Under the pieces are notes generated by a model. The model saw nothing but the letters and a program-made list of their open reading frames with translations. It did no database searches and was not told the origin of the DNA. Made by a program: the position numbers and the translations under genes. A stretch of 64,000 nucleotides of DNA, from NCBI RefSeq assembly GCF_036417845.1, contig NC_090020.1:30736425-30800424 (forward strand), written 5' to 3'. The stretch comes from Apteryx mantelli. Its lineage: Eukaryota > Chordata > Aves > Apterygiformes > Apterygidae. Of this stretch, positions 27,201 to 40,558 are shown one piece after another; within the stretch, counting starts at the first letter, position 1, and each line of letters starts with the position of its first letter.

Positions 27201-27927
27201 GAAACTAAAGTAGCAATAGCACTTTCATGCCCCAATAACTATTTTCATGCTTTAACTTCTATTGATAGTGAAAGATTGAGGAAAAAAAGTAGTCACATAG
27301 CCTTAACCCTCACTATTCTATCAGCTACAATTCCTTAAGGGCAAACCTGTTCCCATGGCATAAAATCATCCTGACCCTTCCATCACATGGAGACTGTACA
27401 GTCAGGCTGCTCTATGCATTTCAGTAAATCTTACAGCTCATCCTGCGTTCACAAGTCATATGGGTGAATTTCGAGTCCAAGGGGGATGCAGTTTGCATCA
27501 CGCCAGTGAAATATTCATTCAATGTACTTCCAGTACCCACTAATTTCAGAATAAGGCTTTTGCTTTAAATTCATGATTACACTTTCTTGTAACACACAAG
27601 TTCAAGTATGACTAGCTCAGGATTACACTAAAGTAGGAAAACAGTGAATTTGCCTTTATCCTAAAACCTCATAAAGAGGCTTCAACATCAAAAGAAATTC
27701 CTAAGTTGATTTGATGCTTGTCATCAACATTTCTCCACAGGATCAAACTAATTTTAAGTGGGTTAAATAATACTGACCTCTAATACTCCTTAATCTTTTT
27801 GATTTTCCTCATACACATTAAGGAGTTTACATATAAAGTAACATAAAATATGCCTGTATGTAAGTCCATTTGTATTCTTAATTTTTAATAGTCACAAGGA
27901 AAATGAAATACCATACAATAAACAATT
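18276..27927. other. Long anonymous non-coding stretch
   Basis: Nearly 10 kb without a recognisable gene, RNA or transposon. The 19.45-19.68 kb part is more GC-rich and has an inverted repeat (TCACCT/AGGTGA) around 19520-19535. A Ser/Arg-rich 62-codon frame lies there (19475-19663) but has no further support. The 20.6-20.72 kb part contains a CTCAG..ATGAGG pattern loosely like a MIR SINE, too weak to call. From 21.0 to 22.0 kb the sequence is complex, repeat-free and AT-rich. Confidence 0.45.
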
Positions 27928-27947
27928 GGTGGGGGGGGTTTCCCCCC
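27928..27947. repeat. G8-T3-C6 hairpin-forming tract
   Basis: A run of eight G (27931-27938), three T, then six C (27942-27947). This gives at least a six-pair pure G:C stem with a three-base loop. It is unusual in such AT-rich surroundings. Long G/C runs are also frequent sites of read errors. Confidence 0.75.
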
Positions 27948-30763
27948 TGTGGCTGTTTCCAACATACAAAGAATGGGAAAAAAAGTTATTTGCATCCAGA
28001 ATTCTTATTTTAAAATGCTTATTAATTCACAGCTATATAATCTACTCAAACCCATATAACACTCAGGGCATAAGCAACTGCTGCTTTATTGTTCCTTTGC
28101 ACTAGCATAAGAGAGTCAATTTAAAGGATGTTATATTGACACAATATTAAATAATGCAACTGTGACCATGGCACAATGCATCTACCAATATTAAGTATCC
28201 AGCCAAGCACACGAAGAAATTTTCTTTTTACACACATTACCTACTTTGCGTACTTAATAACATATTTTGCAATGCAGATATATTAAGGTACTATTTAAAT
28301 ACCAACTTAATTAACCTTTAATATCCAAGGCATTCAATAATTCACATATGTATAACGCAGCATTTCTGGCTTAGCTGACAACTGAAGACTTTGAAGCTGT
28401 GGGCATGTGAAACACCAGCCCCACTTTTAAATGTCAAGAAACAGGTCCCCTAACAACAGCATCTGAAGAGATGAAAACAGGTTCCTTGTGTGCGCCATTG
28501 TGGCAGCAAACTACTTAACCGAGCACTACAAAACCAACAGCCTCTTAATTTCTAATGCCCTTGAATGAGTAATCACCGATGTGTCCCCAAAGCTGTCATC
28601 CTCCCTTCACTCAGACAGGTTTTTACCACCACACGAGCCACCAAGCCTCATGCCACAGTTTCAGGAGCCACCCCTTAGAAAATACAAGTCTTTTTTTCCC
28701 CCATAAACTCTGTGCCTGTGAAGGGGAGGAAACTTTTTCTTCTCCATAAAATTATTTACCCTGTAACAGCAAGAAAAAAATTTTTTCAAGAAGCAGAGTC
28801 CTGATCTAAAGTTCGGATTCTCAACTCTTGGTGCACAAATTGAGTTGCCAACACACTGTGAATAAATCAGACAGAAACCATCCTGCTGCAAGTTCCCTGC
28901 ATGCTCAGCCCTACCACTCTTGTCACTTCTCAGTAGATAACGTGGCGAAGAAGAGTAGTTCACACACAAGGTGAAGAGCATGACTGCAATTGCATTTCTG
29001 GGGCCCAGTTCAACAGCATGGTCCATTTCTTTGTCCTGTTCTACTATTCACACTACAAGAAAGATGGGGAAAATATTCAGGAGCTCAAAGAAGGACTAAA
29101 AGAAGATAAGTGTTATGATGTGAGGCTTAGAGGATCTCAGTTTATTCCACTCTCAGAATATGGACTGAGAAGTGATTTGATCACTGGGTGCAGTAACTCA
29201 AATAAGGAAAAGATAATTGATGCTGGGAAGCTTTTTAACCTTGCTGACAACGGCATAATAAGAATTAGCAGCTGGATAGTGAAGTTAAATAAATTCAATT
29301 TTGAAATAATACATAATTTTCTAACTGCAAGGGGAATTAAACAGAGAAACAGCTTGCAAGGGGAAGTCAACATGACTTGGAATCTTTCAAGATAAAATTA
29401 AGTAGCTTCTAAAAAAAAGCTTTAATTTAGCTCTGGAAAAGTTTTTAAATCCGAAGAGTATAAAGCAAATAATATATAAGAGAAATAGCTGGAATTTTAT
29501 GGCCAACCCAGTTCTTTTCTAGCCCAGGAGCTAAAAAGCAACCTTGTGCCCTTTCTCAGCCTTTGGGATCCTACAAGCTACTTTGGAAAGTCATGGATCA
29601 GGCCAGCTGGATAGGTCTAGTATAGAGCAGAACCTGCCATAAAGATGCTCTCATACATGTCTTATAGAGGTAGATGCTTCAGGTTTTTCAGAAAAATAGA
29701 CTACAGCAATGGTGCAGAGCTGAAGGAGGAAAATAAAGGCTAAGGTATAAGGAAATATGAGGCCATAGAAAACTGCATCCAATTATGTCGATATCCTAAC
29801 TATACATGTTTTAGCAAACACTTCAGCAATCACCAATACCCTTATGTATCCAAAGTAGCTAGACAAAAACTGTTAGGTCTAGCAGCTGATATACTTTTCA
29901 TGAAATTATACATATGGTTAGTTAAATGATCAGATACCATATCTGAAACCTAGACTCTATGGAAACAAAGGTCCAAATCCAACAGCCAGCTGATGCTTCT
30001 GACCCAAAAAAATCTAATCCCATTGAGTTTCTGTTCTACTGTTGTCCTCTGGAAAGGAAATTACAGCATGAAGTCTGTCTACAGAGATATTAAATAACCA
30101 AAGCAGTTTTCCCAAAAGCAAATGCGTATGCCCAAGTTCTCATTAAACAACCTGTAGATTAATTAAACTTCCACTGAACTGAACTATTCTCTAACCTGAC
30201 CTTGAAAAGAGTTTACATTGACTCCTACAATGCTGTATGCTGCTTCTAATCATTGATAAATATCCGCTACATAGTGCTCCTGTTGCATTTCGGTGGTTGA
30301 TGGGCCATATTAGTTTCTAACTGTAATAAAAACCAAATACAAATGTAAGCCTGTGACAAAATCCACATCAATGATTTCCAGAGGCAAATCAAAAAACCAT
30401 TGCAGTCCCTCCTATTACTCCTCACCAACATTTGTTTAAATTGTTCACGTGCTTCCTGACCTTCTGGGCAATCTTTTCTTGCACAGAGCTTTCAAAGGCT
30501 CAGAAACCTTCTCCACAAGTGACCCACTTGCTTTGGAGCCTTTGCAAGTATAATTAATAAGAAAGACCAACCTGTGCACCTTAATGGTAACCCACCTCTC
30601 TGATATTCCAAGCCTGTTTTTCAGATACTCCAATGACGTTGCATCATTAATACCCTTTAGTCACAGGATAAAAGGAAATATGAACAAGCTTTTGGGGCTT
30701 GACTGAGCAGCAGAAATTCACGTGGGTCGCATACTGCATTCCTGTCCTTAAACATTTTTCCAG
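27948..30763. other. Anonymous non-coding DNA
   Basis: Two open frames of about 120 codons, minus 29026-28661 and plus 29018-29395, nearly abut head to head. Neither shows a known domain, and the plus-strand frame overlaps a 78-codon antisense frame. I treat both as chance in the absence of homology. No other repeat recognised. Confidence 0.45.
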
Positions 30764-31775
30764 TCACAGAATCACAGAATTACAGAATAGCTGAGGTTGG
30801 AAGGGACCTCTGGAGATCATCTAGTCCAACCCCCCTGCTCAAGCAGGGTCACCTAGAGCACATTGCACAGGATTGCATCCAGGTGGCTTTTGAAGATCTC
30901 CGAGGAAGGAGACTCTACAACCTCTCTGGGCAACCTGTGCCAGTGCTCTGTCACCCTCACAGTGAAGAAGTTTTTCCTCATGTTCAGATGGAACCTTCTG
31001 TGTTTCAGTTTCTGCCTGTTGCCTCGCCTGGCGAGGAGCCTGGCCCCATCCTCTCGACACCCTCCCTTCAGATACTTGTACACGTTGATAAGGTCTCCTC
31101 TCAGCCTTCTCTTCTCCAGGCTGAACAGGCCCAGCTCTCTCAGCCTTTCCTCATAAGAGAGATGCTCCAGTCCCCTAATCATCTTTGTAGCCCTTCGCTG
31201 GACTCGCTCCAGTAGTGCCACATCCCTCTTGTACTGGGGAGCCCAGAACTGGACGCAGTACTCCAGATGTGGCCTCACCAGAGCTGAGTAGAGGGGGACA
31301 ATCACCTCCCTCGACCTGCTGGCAACACTCTTCCTGATGCACCCCAGGATACCATTGGCTTTCTTGGCCACAAGGGCACGTTGCTGCCTCATGGTTAACT
31401 CGGTGTCCACCAGCACTCCCAGGTCCTTCTCCGCAGAGCTGCTTTCCAGCAGGTCAGCCCCCAACCTGTACTGGTGCATGGGGTTATTCCTCCCCAGGTG
31501 CAGGACCATGCACTTGCCTTTGTTGAACCTCATGAGGTTCCTCTCCGCCCACCTCTCCAGCCTGTCCAGGTCCCTCTGAATGGCAGCACAGCCCTCTGGT
31601 GTATCAGCCACTCCTCCCAGTTTTGTATCGTCAGCAAACTTGCTGAGGGTGCACTCTGTCCCTTCATCCAGGTCATTGATGAAGAAGTTGAACAAGACTG
31701 GACCCAGGACTGACCCCTGGGGGACACCGCTAGCTACAGGCCTCCAACTAGACTCTGCACCGCTGATCACAATCT
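30764..31775 (-). mobile_element. CR1 LINE, 5'-truncated, best preserved copy
   Basis: A non-LTR retrotransposon on the minus strand. The 3' terminus, seen complemented at the left, has three near-identical 8-bp units (TCACAGAA, TCACAGAA, TTACAGAA) followed by GGTTGGAAGGGACCTCTGG from 30797. This is the avian CR1 3' tail recognised by the element's own reverse transcriptase. The body covers the last third of ORF2. Homology ends abruptly at about 31772-31775 with a 5' truncation, as is usual for CR1. I see no target-site duplication, which is normal for this family. A continuous reading frame suggests a fairly young copy. Confidence 0.96.
30853..31770 (-). pseudogene. CR1 ORF2 reverse transcriptase, C-terminal remnant (305 codons)
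   Basis: This encodes the C-terminal part of a CR1 reverse transcriptase, the enzyme that copies CR1 RNA into DNA at a nicked target. Visible motifs are [11 protein letters not shown] (residues 14-24), the catalytic FADD box (45-48) and HLG in the thumb region (91-93). The tail after these is rich in basic residues and ends with the family's usual C-terminus and a TAG stop at 30855-30853. The endonuclease and N-terminal palm are missing. The first codon is GTG and not a real start: a TGA lies nine to ten codons of non-homologous DNA upstream, so it cannot make a full protein. Compared with the common avian form, about eight residues seem to be deleted in frame around residues 235-245. No frameshift or internal stop is seen. 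It is inactive as a gene but little decayed. Confidence 0.93.
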
Positions 31776-34700
31776 CAATCTGTCAGAGGTTTGAGGCATT
31801 TCAGAAAAATATATTAAATTTTTGCATGTTCTTACAGCAGGCATGGGTGGCTGAACTTTGAAAAAAAAAGTGGTACAGGAAGTATTTCCCTTTCTTTCTT
31901 CATCCTGCAGGCTCATCTATGTGGAAGCCTACACACAAACCCGTAACAGCTTTCCCTTGATGATTAACCTCCACAGCGTGTTGGGTAACACTAGGAATAT
32001 TAGTAATATGACCAGAATCACAAAGAAATGCACAAAGAATGGCCCCCAAGACATGCTTGTGGTCAAAGCAGAGCCTTGAAACACAGCTGTTTAACCTACT
32101 TCTTAATAAGGCAAATTAGCTGACATGAATAATGGCATTAACAAGGCTTCCAGTACCTGAGCTAGGTCAAATATCAGGGCACATGGCATTGCACAAGCAC
32201 ACAGGCCCTCCTGTTTGCATTGCAGACAACTGCGTTCATTGTTACACTCTGAATTCTCCGGGCTGCACAACACTTCTTTTACAGCTCCTTCTGACTCCAT
32301 GGCAAACATGTGGCTAAACACAAAACAACTTTTGAAACCATAGCAGTTAACCAAACAAACAAGAAAAGAATCAGGAGCTTTAGGCCTCACCGTGGCAAGT
32401 TATAAACATGAAGTTCATTAAAAAAACAGCTCCAGTCAGTGCCAGTCAGGGGTAAGGGGTTTCCTCCTGAGTAACCTGCCAATTTTTTTTCAGGATATTG
32501 GTGCCAGTCATTACTGGACATATGACTGGCTGCATCTTTAGCACATAAGTCAACAAAATAAGAAAGTGAACCAATTTTTATATAAAAATAAATAATACAT
32601 TAGCATTTATTTTCTTCGAGAAGGGAAAGCACATGCCATGATTGTATATTCTCCAAAAACCCACATCAACCTCTTAAAAGGGCATACAAACATACCCTGA
32701 ATCAGGGGTTTCCAGTTTGAAATACACAGCTATAGGGGAATGAAGGAAACCTTAAGTACCGTAGAATATCAAGCTTTTTTTTTTTTAACTCAATTGCTGC
32801 ATTTCCTCCTCCCCTCATGTTTGGAGTAAAAGAAAAAAAATAGTTACCATTAAATTTTGCCTCTTGCAAATTTCTAGTAGTCATTTTTATAGGGCACAAC
32901 TATGGTCATTATTGTTCCCCATCCATCTTATAATTTCAACTAAATCGAGCAATGAAAATTTTATAGTGCATCCCTAATTGTGCACCAGACTGGAACTGTT
33001 CATACAAATTCCAAGCAATTATAAGGCTTTCTGGGAAACACTGGCAGCAAACACAGGATTAAATGCTTGTAACAGCAAGCCAGATGGGAAACACAGATAA
33101 AGAAAATCTCATGGAACTCGATTCTTTTTCCAAATCTATGGTATTATTTAAATTAACCTGGAACTCAAACTCATTCATAACAGATTCAAAACAAGGTCAG
33201 TTAGGTGTAAAAACTAGATCATAAGTATTCCAAACAACCCATAAACGCACACACCTCAAATCAGTGTTACGTGCTCTGTAAAGAATGAGCATAGATATAA
33301 CAAGACAACTATCAACCCTATCTGTAAAGGTAAAATAGGAGAATTTCATTGCTTAATATGTTTAGATTAAGCAAATATATTAGCACGTTTTTAAATGGTT
33401 GATATTTTGTGCAGCAGTAATGCTGAAAGCACCTCTGAAATGTGGTAGGAAAGGTATTAATCCTTTGAATGTAAGAGAAAAACCTTGTGGCCATTTCTGA
33501 CTTCCTAACACCCAGTAGCACTTGAACCTGAAATCATGAAGTGTTCAGGAAGTGTTTCTCTGGTGGATCCTCCGGAGATGCCCGAAGCCTCAAACCTGGA
33601 CACATGTGAGGCAGCACCTGGCAAAGGAGCTTCCATCCTCCCATCTCTGCAGCCTAGAGTGAGAAGAAAGGCTATGGGAGAGGTCCCTGACTTCTAGGAA
33701 AGACCCATGTTTGTAAGGCCTCCATTTAGCAAAGAAGTAAAATGTCATGTCCTTAAGTTAATATCACCTCTCACCATGACTGATTTCTAGCAATAAATTT
33801 TCATAAGTATTTGGAGGCAAATACATGCTAGTGTATGGTGAAGAGCAGATAGCTCCCAGTATGTTAAATTACCAGCTGTCATTAATTTTCTGAATTATTT
33901 GCAGGATACTCCTTATCATCCTATTGCAAATCTTAAACTAACCCCAAAACACAGCAGTGTATTAATCTGAGAGTAGAGGTGGGTTCAGTGCCTTTTTACA
34001 CCCCCACACCTTCCTGGGAGCACAGAATGGTCACTAGGAGAGGGCAATTCCAGGCTGATCACAGAAACAGCAATATGAAGGTCATTTCAATCAGTATTGC
34101 TTTTCCTGCTAGAGCTCCTTTTGCCCCTTGCTTTTATGCTGACAACGGACTGTGATCAGAGACTGAGAACAGGACAGGCTCATTAGCATCTATCCTAGAG
34201 ATCCCATTTCAGTTAGACAAATCACCAACTGAAGGGAAACCCATGAATACATTAAAGCTGTTACCCATACCAAAGACCAGTAAGTTACCCAGCATAAAAA
34301 TTGTCCAAATGTCCCTAATTCTTTGTAAACACAGCTCCTCCTCAGTGTTCCCATAGTCATGATAGGGGAAGACCTTGGTTGATTTCCTTGTTGTAACAGA
34401 CAAAAGTTGAAATTTCTTCTACTGAGCCATTTCATACTGAGCCTGGATGAAAAGGAAAATCAGAGAATGGCTATCATTTCGAGCATTTCCAGAAATATTA
34501 TATTTGGAGCTCACCTTCAAAGCCGCAGGCACATCAGTACAATAGAGGAGAATTAGAAATTTCATGCAGCTCTGGGCTTACATGCTTAAGAAGTTAAAAG
34601 TCATGCAAAATTTAAAGACAAGATTACCTAAAGCATGATACAAGGAGCTACAATGCCAACGGAAGGATGCTCTGGAAATCCAAATAGTGACTATTACTAA

Positions 34701-36264
34701 ACATTAGAAAAAAATAGACAGATTTACCTCTTTAGCAGGCGTCTTCCATCATAATACTGAAAAATAACTGGTCTATCATGTAATACCAGTATAGCTGTTG
34801 TATTCACTCATACTTTAAAAAGAGAATTAAATTCTGCCCTGATTAGCACCAAATTATTACTGAATTCAATGAGGTTGCAGCTGCCAGTTGAGATATATGA
34901 ACATCTCATTAAAATGTACACACGTTGTTTGGAACAATTTCACCTATTTTCACTAAACTCAACAAATAACTTTTTTTTTCTCCACTGAAGACTTCTGGTT
35001 TTCCAGCTCTGAATTTCACATTCACCTTCTTTTCTTTAGACAGGCCATGTTTATGCTGCAGGATGAGATCATTTCCACCGTTCAGTTACATCTTCACAAA
35101 TCCTAATGATGTGATCCAAAAAAACTGAAGTGACATCACTTTTGTGCTTATAAAATGTCCCTTTCATAGTCTTCCAACCTCAATGACTCTTCATTTCATT
35201 CTTTTTCAATACCAAACAAAACAAGGAGACAGCTGAAGACACTTGCACAGTTGACTATATCTGGTATATTCCAATTCCTCATGATCCAGGTTAACAAAAA
35301 TCCCTTGACAAAATACTGCTACACCTCTCCTGAATCAGCATCAAGATGGGGGACAGCATCCTTTGACATAGGAGCCATCCCATCATTGTTTGGAACCCAT
35401 TCCTTTTAATGAGGCAAATAAAGAACAATGAGGGTCCTCAGCATAAACTCTGATTAAAATAGTAAGCTGTCTTCTTGTTCCAAATTATACATTTGCTGTG
35501 AAGGGTGACAATACATTTTCACACGCTGAAACTCCAAATTAAATTCTTCCAGAGTGGGAGCACTTTTTTTTTTTTAATGTCTGAATAAATATTGTAAAGT
35601 CTATTTTTACAGCACTTGACTGCATTTGTACAGCCAAGCAACTCATTAGTAAAGCATCTGCTATACAGTCACCTTTATCAAATGCAATGTCAAATATCAT
35701 TAATGCTGTTGAATTACTTGTCGTATTTTCAAGTACACCCTATTCTAAATGACTGTATTCCATGAAAATCATCAAAGTCAGTGAAAGAGTTGTTGATGTT
35801 TCTCTTAATTAGTAGGGAGAAGCATTTAAGTATGTACTTACTCTGTCTAATCTTCCATGGAAAAATGAAAGACAATCAAACCATGAATTTTCACCATCTC
35901 TGCTTCCACTAAATTTTGCAGTACTGTGTAACTTGGCCTAAAAATCCCTTCAAACTTAAATGACGAATTTTATGCATAGTCAGTCACTTGGTTTAAAACA
36001 TCCTTGAGGAAATGCAGCCAAAAGAGTTTAGGTTTCCTCAGTCTTCCGCAATGTTTCTAGTTGTATGACCTCTGCTTTGGAATGATGTTAGAAAGAAATA
36101 TATTTCCTACGAAAATTCCTGCATTGAGTGATCCAAGAAAGATAAGAGCATAAGCAGTAGCTGCCTTAAGTCCTACTCCAGGAATCCTGCTTCAGCCAAT
36201 ATTGCATAACCTTTGGTTATGTTTGCAAGAGATTTTTCTTTCTAAGTTAGATTAGCACCTATTC
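31776..36264. other. Anonymous non-coding DNA
   Basis: No recognisable gene, RNA or repeat beyond short homopolymers (for example T13 near 32774 and T12 near 35560). All open frames are under 100 codons and featureless. Confidence 0.5.
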
Positions 36265-36304
36265 AACCCATATCCAACAGTGAAAACCCATATCCAACAG
36301 TGAA
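36265..36304 (+). repeat. 20-bp tandem duplication, two perfect units
   Basis: The unit AACCCATATCCAACAGTGAA occurs at 36265-36284 and again immediately at 36285-36304. A perfect, unexpanded pair indicates a recent slippage or duplication event. Confidence 0.9.
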
Positions 36305-39300
36305 GGGGTGTTCCATCCAACACCAAAATATCATGAGCCTTCAAAGGTTAAGCTTCACCTCCAAATGGGCTTCCTTTCCTGAAGAACCTGGAGAATATTT
36401 TTTATTGCTGAAGTGCTTTTTCTGTTGGCAAGCCTGTCTTGAACATCTTTTTCAGCTATTACTGCTTCTGCTGGCTTTGAAATATAAGATGTTCTATATA
36501 ACAGCCTGCAGCTATGCCAGGGACTGCTTCTCACTCTCTGATTTGCCATATGATTACTACTCATTAGCAATGCTTAACTGTTCCAAAGGTGATGCTGTTC
36601 TCAACTTCATCTATGAGATTTATTGCCATCCAGAATCTGTCTGAGCTACATCCTGCACACATATAAGAAGTGATGGAAAAACTCACCCTAAATGTGATCA
36701 TTAAGTATGAGTTCCAGTCCTCCTAATGTTCAGAAAAAACAGGAAAGTTTTTCTCAACTGCATCCTGAAAATTTGCAGAACGACAGCATTCTGGAGGGTT
36801 TGGTCCCTGAAAATTATTGTTTGTAAACCAAAAGTAAAATACAAAGAGATCCTAGAGAGAGAAGTTCTGGATATACATCCTCAATAAATTAAAAGTACAG
36901 GGCTAGTATGGGGAATTTAAACTGAAGCAAAAATATTACGTATCTCTTTCAAAAGAATAAAACACTAACCAAACAGTTCTTAATGTTTTAGTGTTTTTAC
37001 TGTGTCACGAGCATGTTGCTGATATACTACTTTTCCAAAGGACACAGAGCAAAGGGACACTTCATTTTAAGCTGCAGAATGACTTTCAAACAAGCCACAG
37101 ATAAAGTTGCTGATTTATGAAAGCTTTTATCAGACTCATGATGGATTTTACAGAAGTGAAACACTATATGACCCATGTGATTTGTTTTCATTTACAAAGG
37201 TGGAGAGGCTTTGAATTTAAAAATGGAACTTTTTCTTCTTGTGCCAAATGTAAACAATTTAACATCCATTTCCCATCCAGAGATTTTAACAGTTCAAAAG
37301 ACTTTATATGAATCTTATCTGTATTATATTTCCTGCTGATTGGCAGTGCCTCATGCTTCGAATCGAAAGCCAAAAATGTGTTGGCTCTGAGTAGAGACAG
37401 GAAATGAATAACAAAGAAAACTGGGAAATAAACATAATGAGTAGTTATGAAGTGCTGAAAACCATACTTAGAGTTCCTTATTTCTTGAGATTCAGATGCT
37501 CCCATATTGATTTATGTCTGTGAAGTTTTTTATAGAAAAAAAGCACAAACAAAAGCCGTTGAGTATTTTGTCAACAAGGAAACATTGTTTATATTATCTT
37601 CAAAGCTCCCTTTTCCTCCTGACTTGACTGATCGCATACTCCTCAGCATGGAGTACTCTGTAAGTCCTGGGAGAGGTGCATGTTGCATGCAGCCATTACC
37701 ATTCCCAGGGGAATGTCATGGATCTGTTCCTCGCAGGCAGCCAAGTGATTCAGCAAGAGCTACGCTGAGTGCGGGGGAAGAAACCTGCTCTGGGTGTCCC
37801 GACCGCACACAGAACCAATGAGCTCTTCCACAGCAGATATCACAGATGTGGGAAAAAAGGTAGTGGACAAATTTATTGTCCCTGAAGGCATTTCTTTGGA
37901 TTCTTCTTTGAAAGTCACATGATCCTAGATATCTCAAATGGCCAATTTGTTTTTTTTTTTAAAAAAAGTGGGTTGGGAGAATAAACATCCCTCTAAAAAA
38001 AGGCTCTAGCAATTACTTCATACCTTGTAACTGAGTTGTGTATCATTTGTATAGCCTAATAATATCTATCATAATTCAGATATAAAACACAGAATACAAT
38101 AAAGTATGGCACTACTTCAAGGCAAATCTTTATCTTGCCACTTCTTAATGAGGGTTTTTACCAACCGTAAAGCATGGTAAGACAAGAAAAAGGCAAGGCC
38201 TGCCCTGACAAGCCAACATTGTAAAGTCCTAAGCAGGTGAACATACACAAACTGCTTACAGTCTTTGTGAATGTTACATTCCATGGTACAGTGAAAGTCA
38301 ATTAACTCCAGTGCTTTCTTTGTATTCTGTATTACTGAGAGGTACCTTTTTTTGTGTGTCCAATTATTCTACAGATGTGTAATCCAGAGTCCTTATGCAT
38401 CTTCTGGCAAACTTGCAGACAGGTATTTTTCCATCTTCTCATTCTGAGGAAAAATTTTGTCAAAACACAAAGTGAACTGGTGCAAACATGTATTGAGTCA
38501 GTGCTACTATTTATTCTGTCACACAACAAGGATTCTACAACTCCAGCCTTATAAGTTTGTTTGGGGTTTTTTTGTTTTGTTTTTTTTTAAGTACACAGGG
38601 AAGGAGCAACAAAAGAACATTATGAGTTATCGCACTCTCTCCATCTGAGGGATCACTGAATAGGCACAGTCCTGACCTCACTGACCATTAGTACAACATC
38701 CACTAATACAGGTCATGGACCCACCAAAATTCCTTTTTGTATTCCTGCACACTGCTGCTTCCTGCACCACAGAGAAAAGAGATTTTTCTGCCTTTGTGAT
38801 GTCCATGCAAACCTATTTCCTTGAAATCACACCTAAGTTAGATTTCAATTAAACAAACTAAAAAAACAGGAGTTTTGCATACTTGTAAATACAGAAGGAC
38901 TTACCTTAATATCAGTGTACAGCCTTCTGCTTTGATCAGAAACTTCATCACAGGATGAATGTTGGACCAAAATCTCAATGCAGACAGGTCTGTAAATTCT
39001 AGTGCTAGGTGCACCACTGTCCTTTATAACAAATAGAGCTCAACAGCAAAGTACACATTAAGAAACAACAAAGCTCTTAAAATTGCACTTAGCTTTTAAT
39101 GCCAGTTCTTCCTCATTATACAATTGAACAGAACCTATAGTGAAGCCACAATGTGACCAGAACCTTTTGAAAATCAGCTTACTTCTGTTAATAAATACAT
39201 TGTTATAACTACATGCAACTGAAAATTATGAAGTATTTAACAAATATGAACTGGATGCACCTCACAATGCCTTAGTTGCTAGATAAAGTACATAAAGAAG

Positions 39301-40524
39301 TAATTGCAGCCATACATTAATTATTAATTTCACTGCTTACATACAGGAGAGCTTGAACTCACTTTAAAGACATAACAAACAACAAGTAAGTGTTGTGCAT
39401 TCTCTTGGAGTCCTCTTACTGTATAACACACTACCGCTCATTTATGATTACATTACACACTCCTGCTTGGTTGCTTTAACCTAAGAAAAGTTTCTTCTTT
39501 GTACTGCACATATCTCTTTTCAGAAAGTTACCTCATTTTCAATTATCCTATATTGGAAATTTTTACACTTTGGGAGGCAAATTCTTGTGCTCAGTCTTCA
39601 ATTCAGAGAGAATCAGAAGTTATCGTCTTATTAAGGGGAAACCCCAAAATAAGAAACAATCGCTCTAATAATGTTTTTGAACATACCAGTATGTTCCCAG
39701 AAAGCAAACTCTGAGTCACCTAGCATCTGTCACTGAACTTTAGGCACTCCTGATCTCTCTAGTAAACAGAGATTTAGCCAGATAAACTGTTGTAGTTATA
39801 CAGCAAACACTCACATGCAATGATTCCAAAGAGTTATTTGACTAGAGACCAGCAAATAACTTCTCATTTTGATCCTACAGTTTAAAATGTGAATTTTAAA
39901 ATATCACTATCCAGCTGCTTGGTTTCTAACAGAATTAGAAGCACTGTCGCATTAAAAAAATGTTGAAATAAACAATAGAGCACATCTGATTTTCACAGAT
40001 AATGTACTTAGTTTAAAAGCATGTTCTTAACTGACAATTAATACCATGTTCACAACCCAAATAAACTGTCAGAGCTCCAAACAAAACCACATTTTACAAC
40101 AGAGCTTCTCCTCTTCCTCCTCTGGGTCCAACTTTGTCAAATAAACAACCTGGAGTCACTGTGAGCCTTCTCATTGACAACCTGTGTACACAGACTATAG
40201 AATTTCACCAAATGATTCTCACATCAAGTCCACAATTCTAAATTTGTTAGAACAGTATCCATCAGAAATACATTAATAAAAAAAGAATTCCACATAACTG
40301 TAATTCAGGATCATCTTAGAAATAAGGCTTGGGCTATTTCTCTCTGAACTTCTCCATTCCAATTCTTTTATTGGCTGGATGCCCACTTCAACCATCTTCG
40401 CATCAGGTAAGATTTAGCTAGCCATGCTCACCCAGCAATTAAGCAACTTCCATCCAAAATTATGGTGGGATACATAAATCTCACTATCCTGCTATATATG
40501 CATCAGTCTACATCATATAAATCA
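36305..40524. other. Anonymous non-coding DNA
   Basis: The longest open frame (36300-36644, 114 codons) has no recognised domain and is paired with an open antisense frame at 36570-36355. Several T-rich tracts occur (37950, 38560-38590). Nothing else is identifiable. Confidence 0.5.
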
Positions 40525-40558
40525 ATATACATATATATACAATATACATATACAAATA
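40525..40558. repeat. Imperfect (TA)n/(ATAC)n low-complexity tract
   Basis: About 34 bp of alternating AT with occasional C, as in ATATATAC and ATATACAT. Confidence 0.8.

Noticed and set aside
30863..31861. Plus-strand frames across the CR1 copy (97, 110, 80, 79 and 93 codons)
   Set aside because: They are antisense shadows of the minus-strand CR1 reverse-transcriptase frame.
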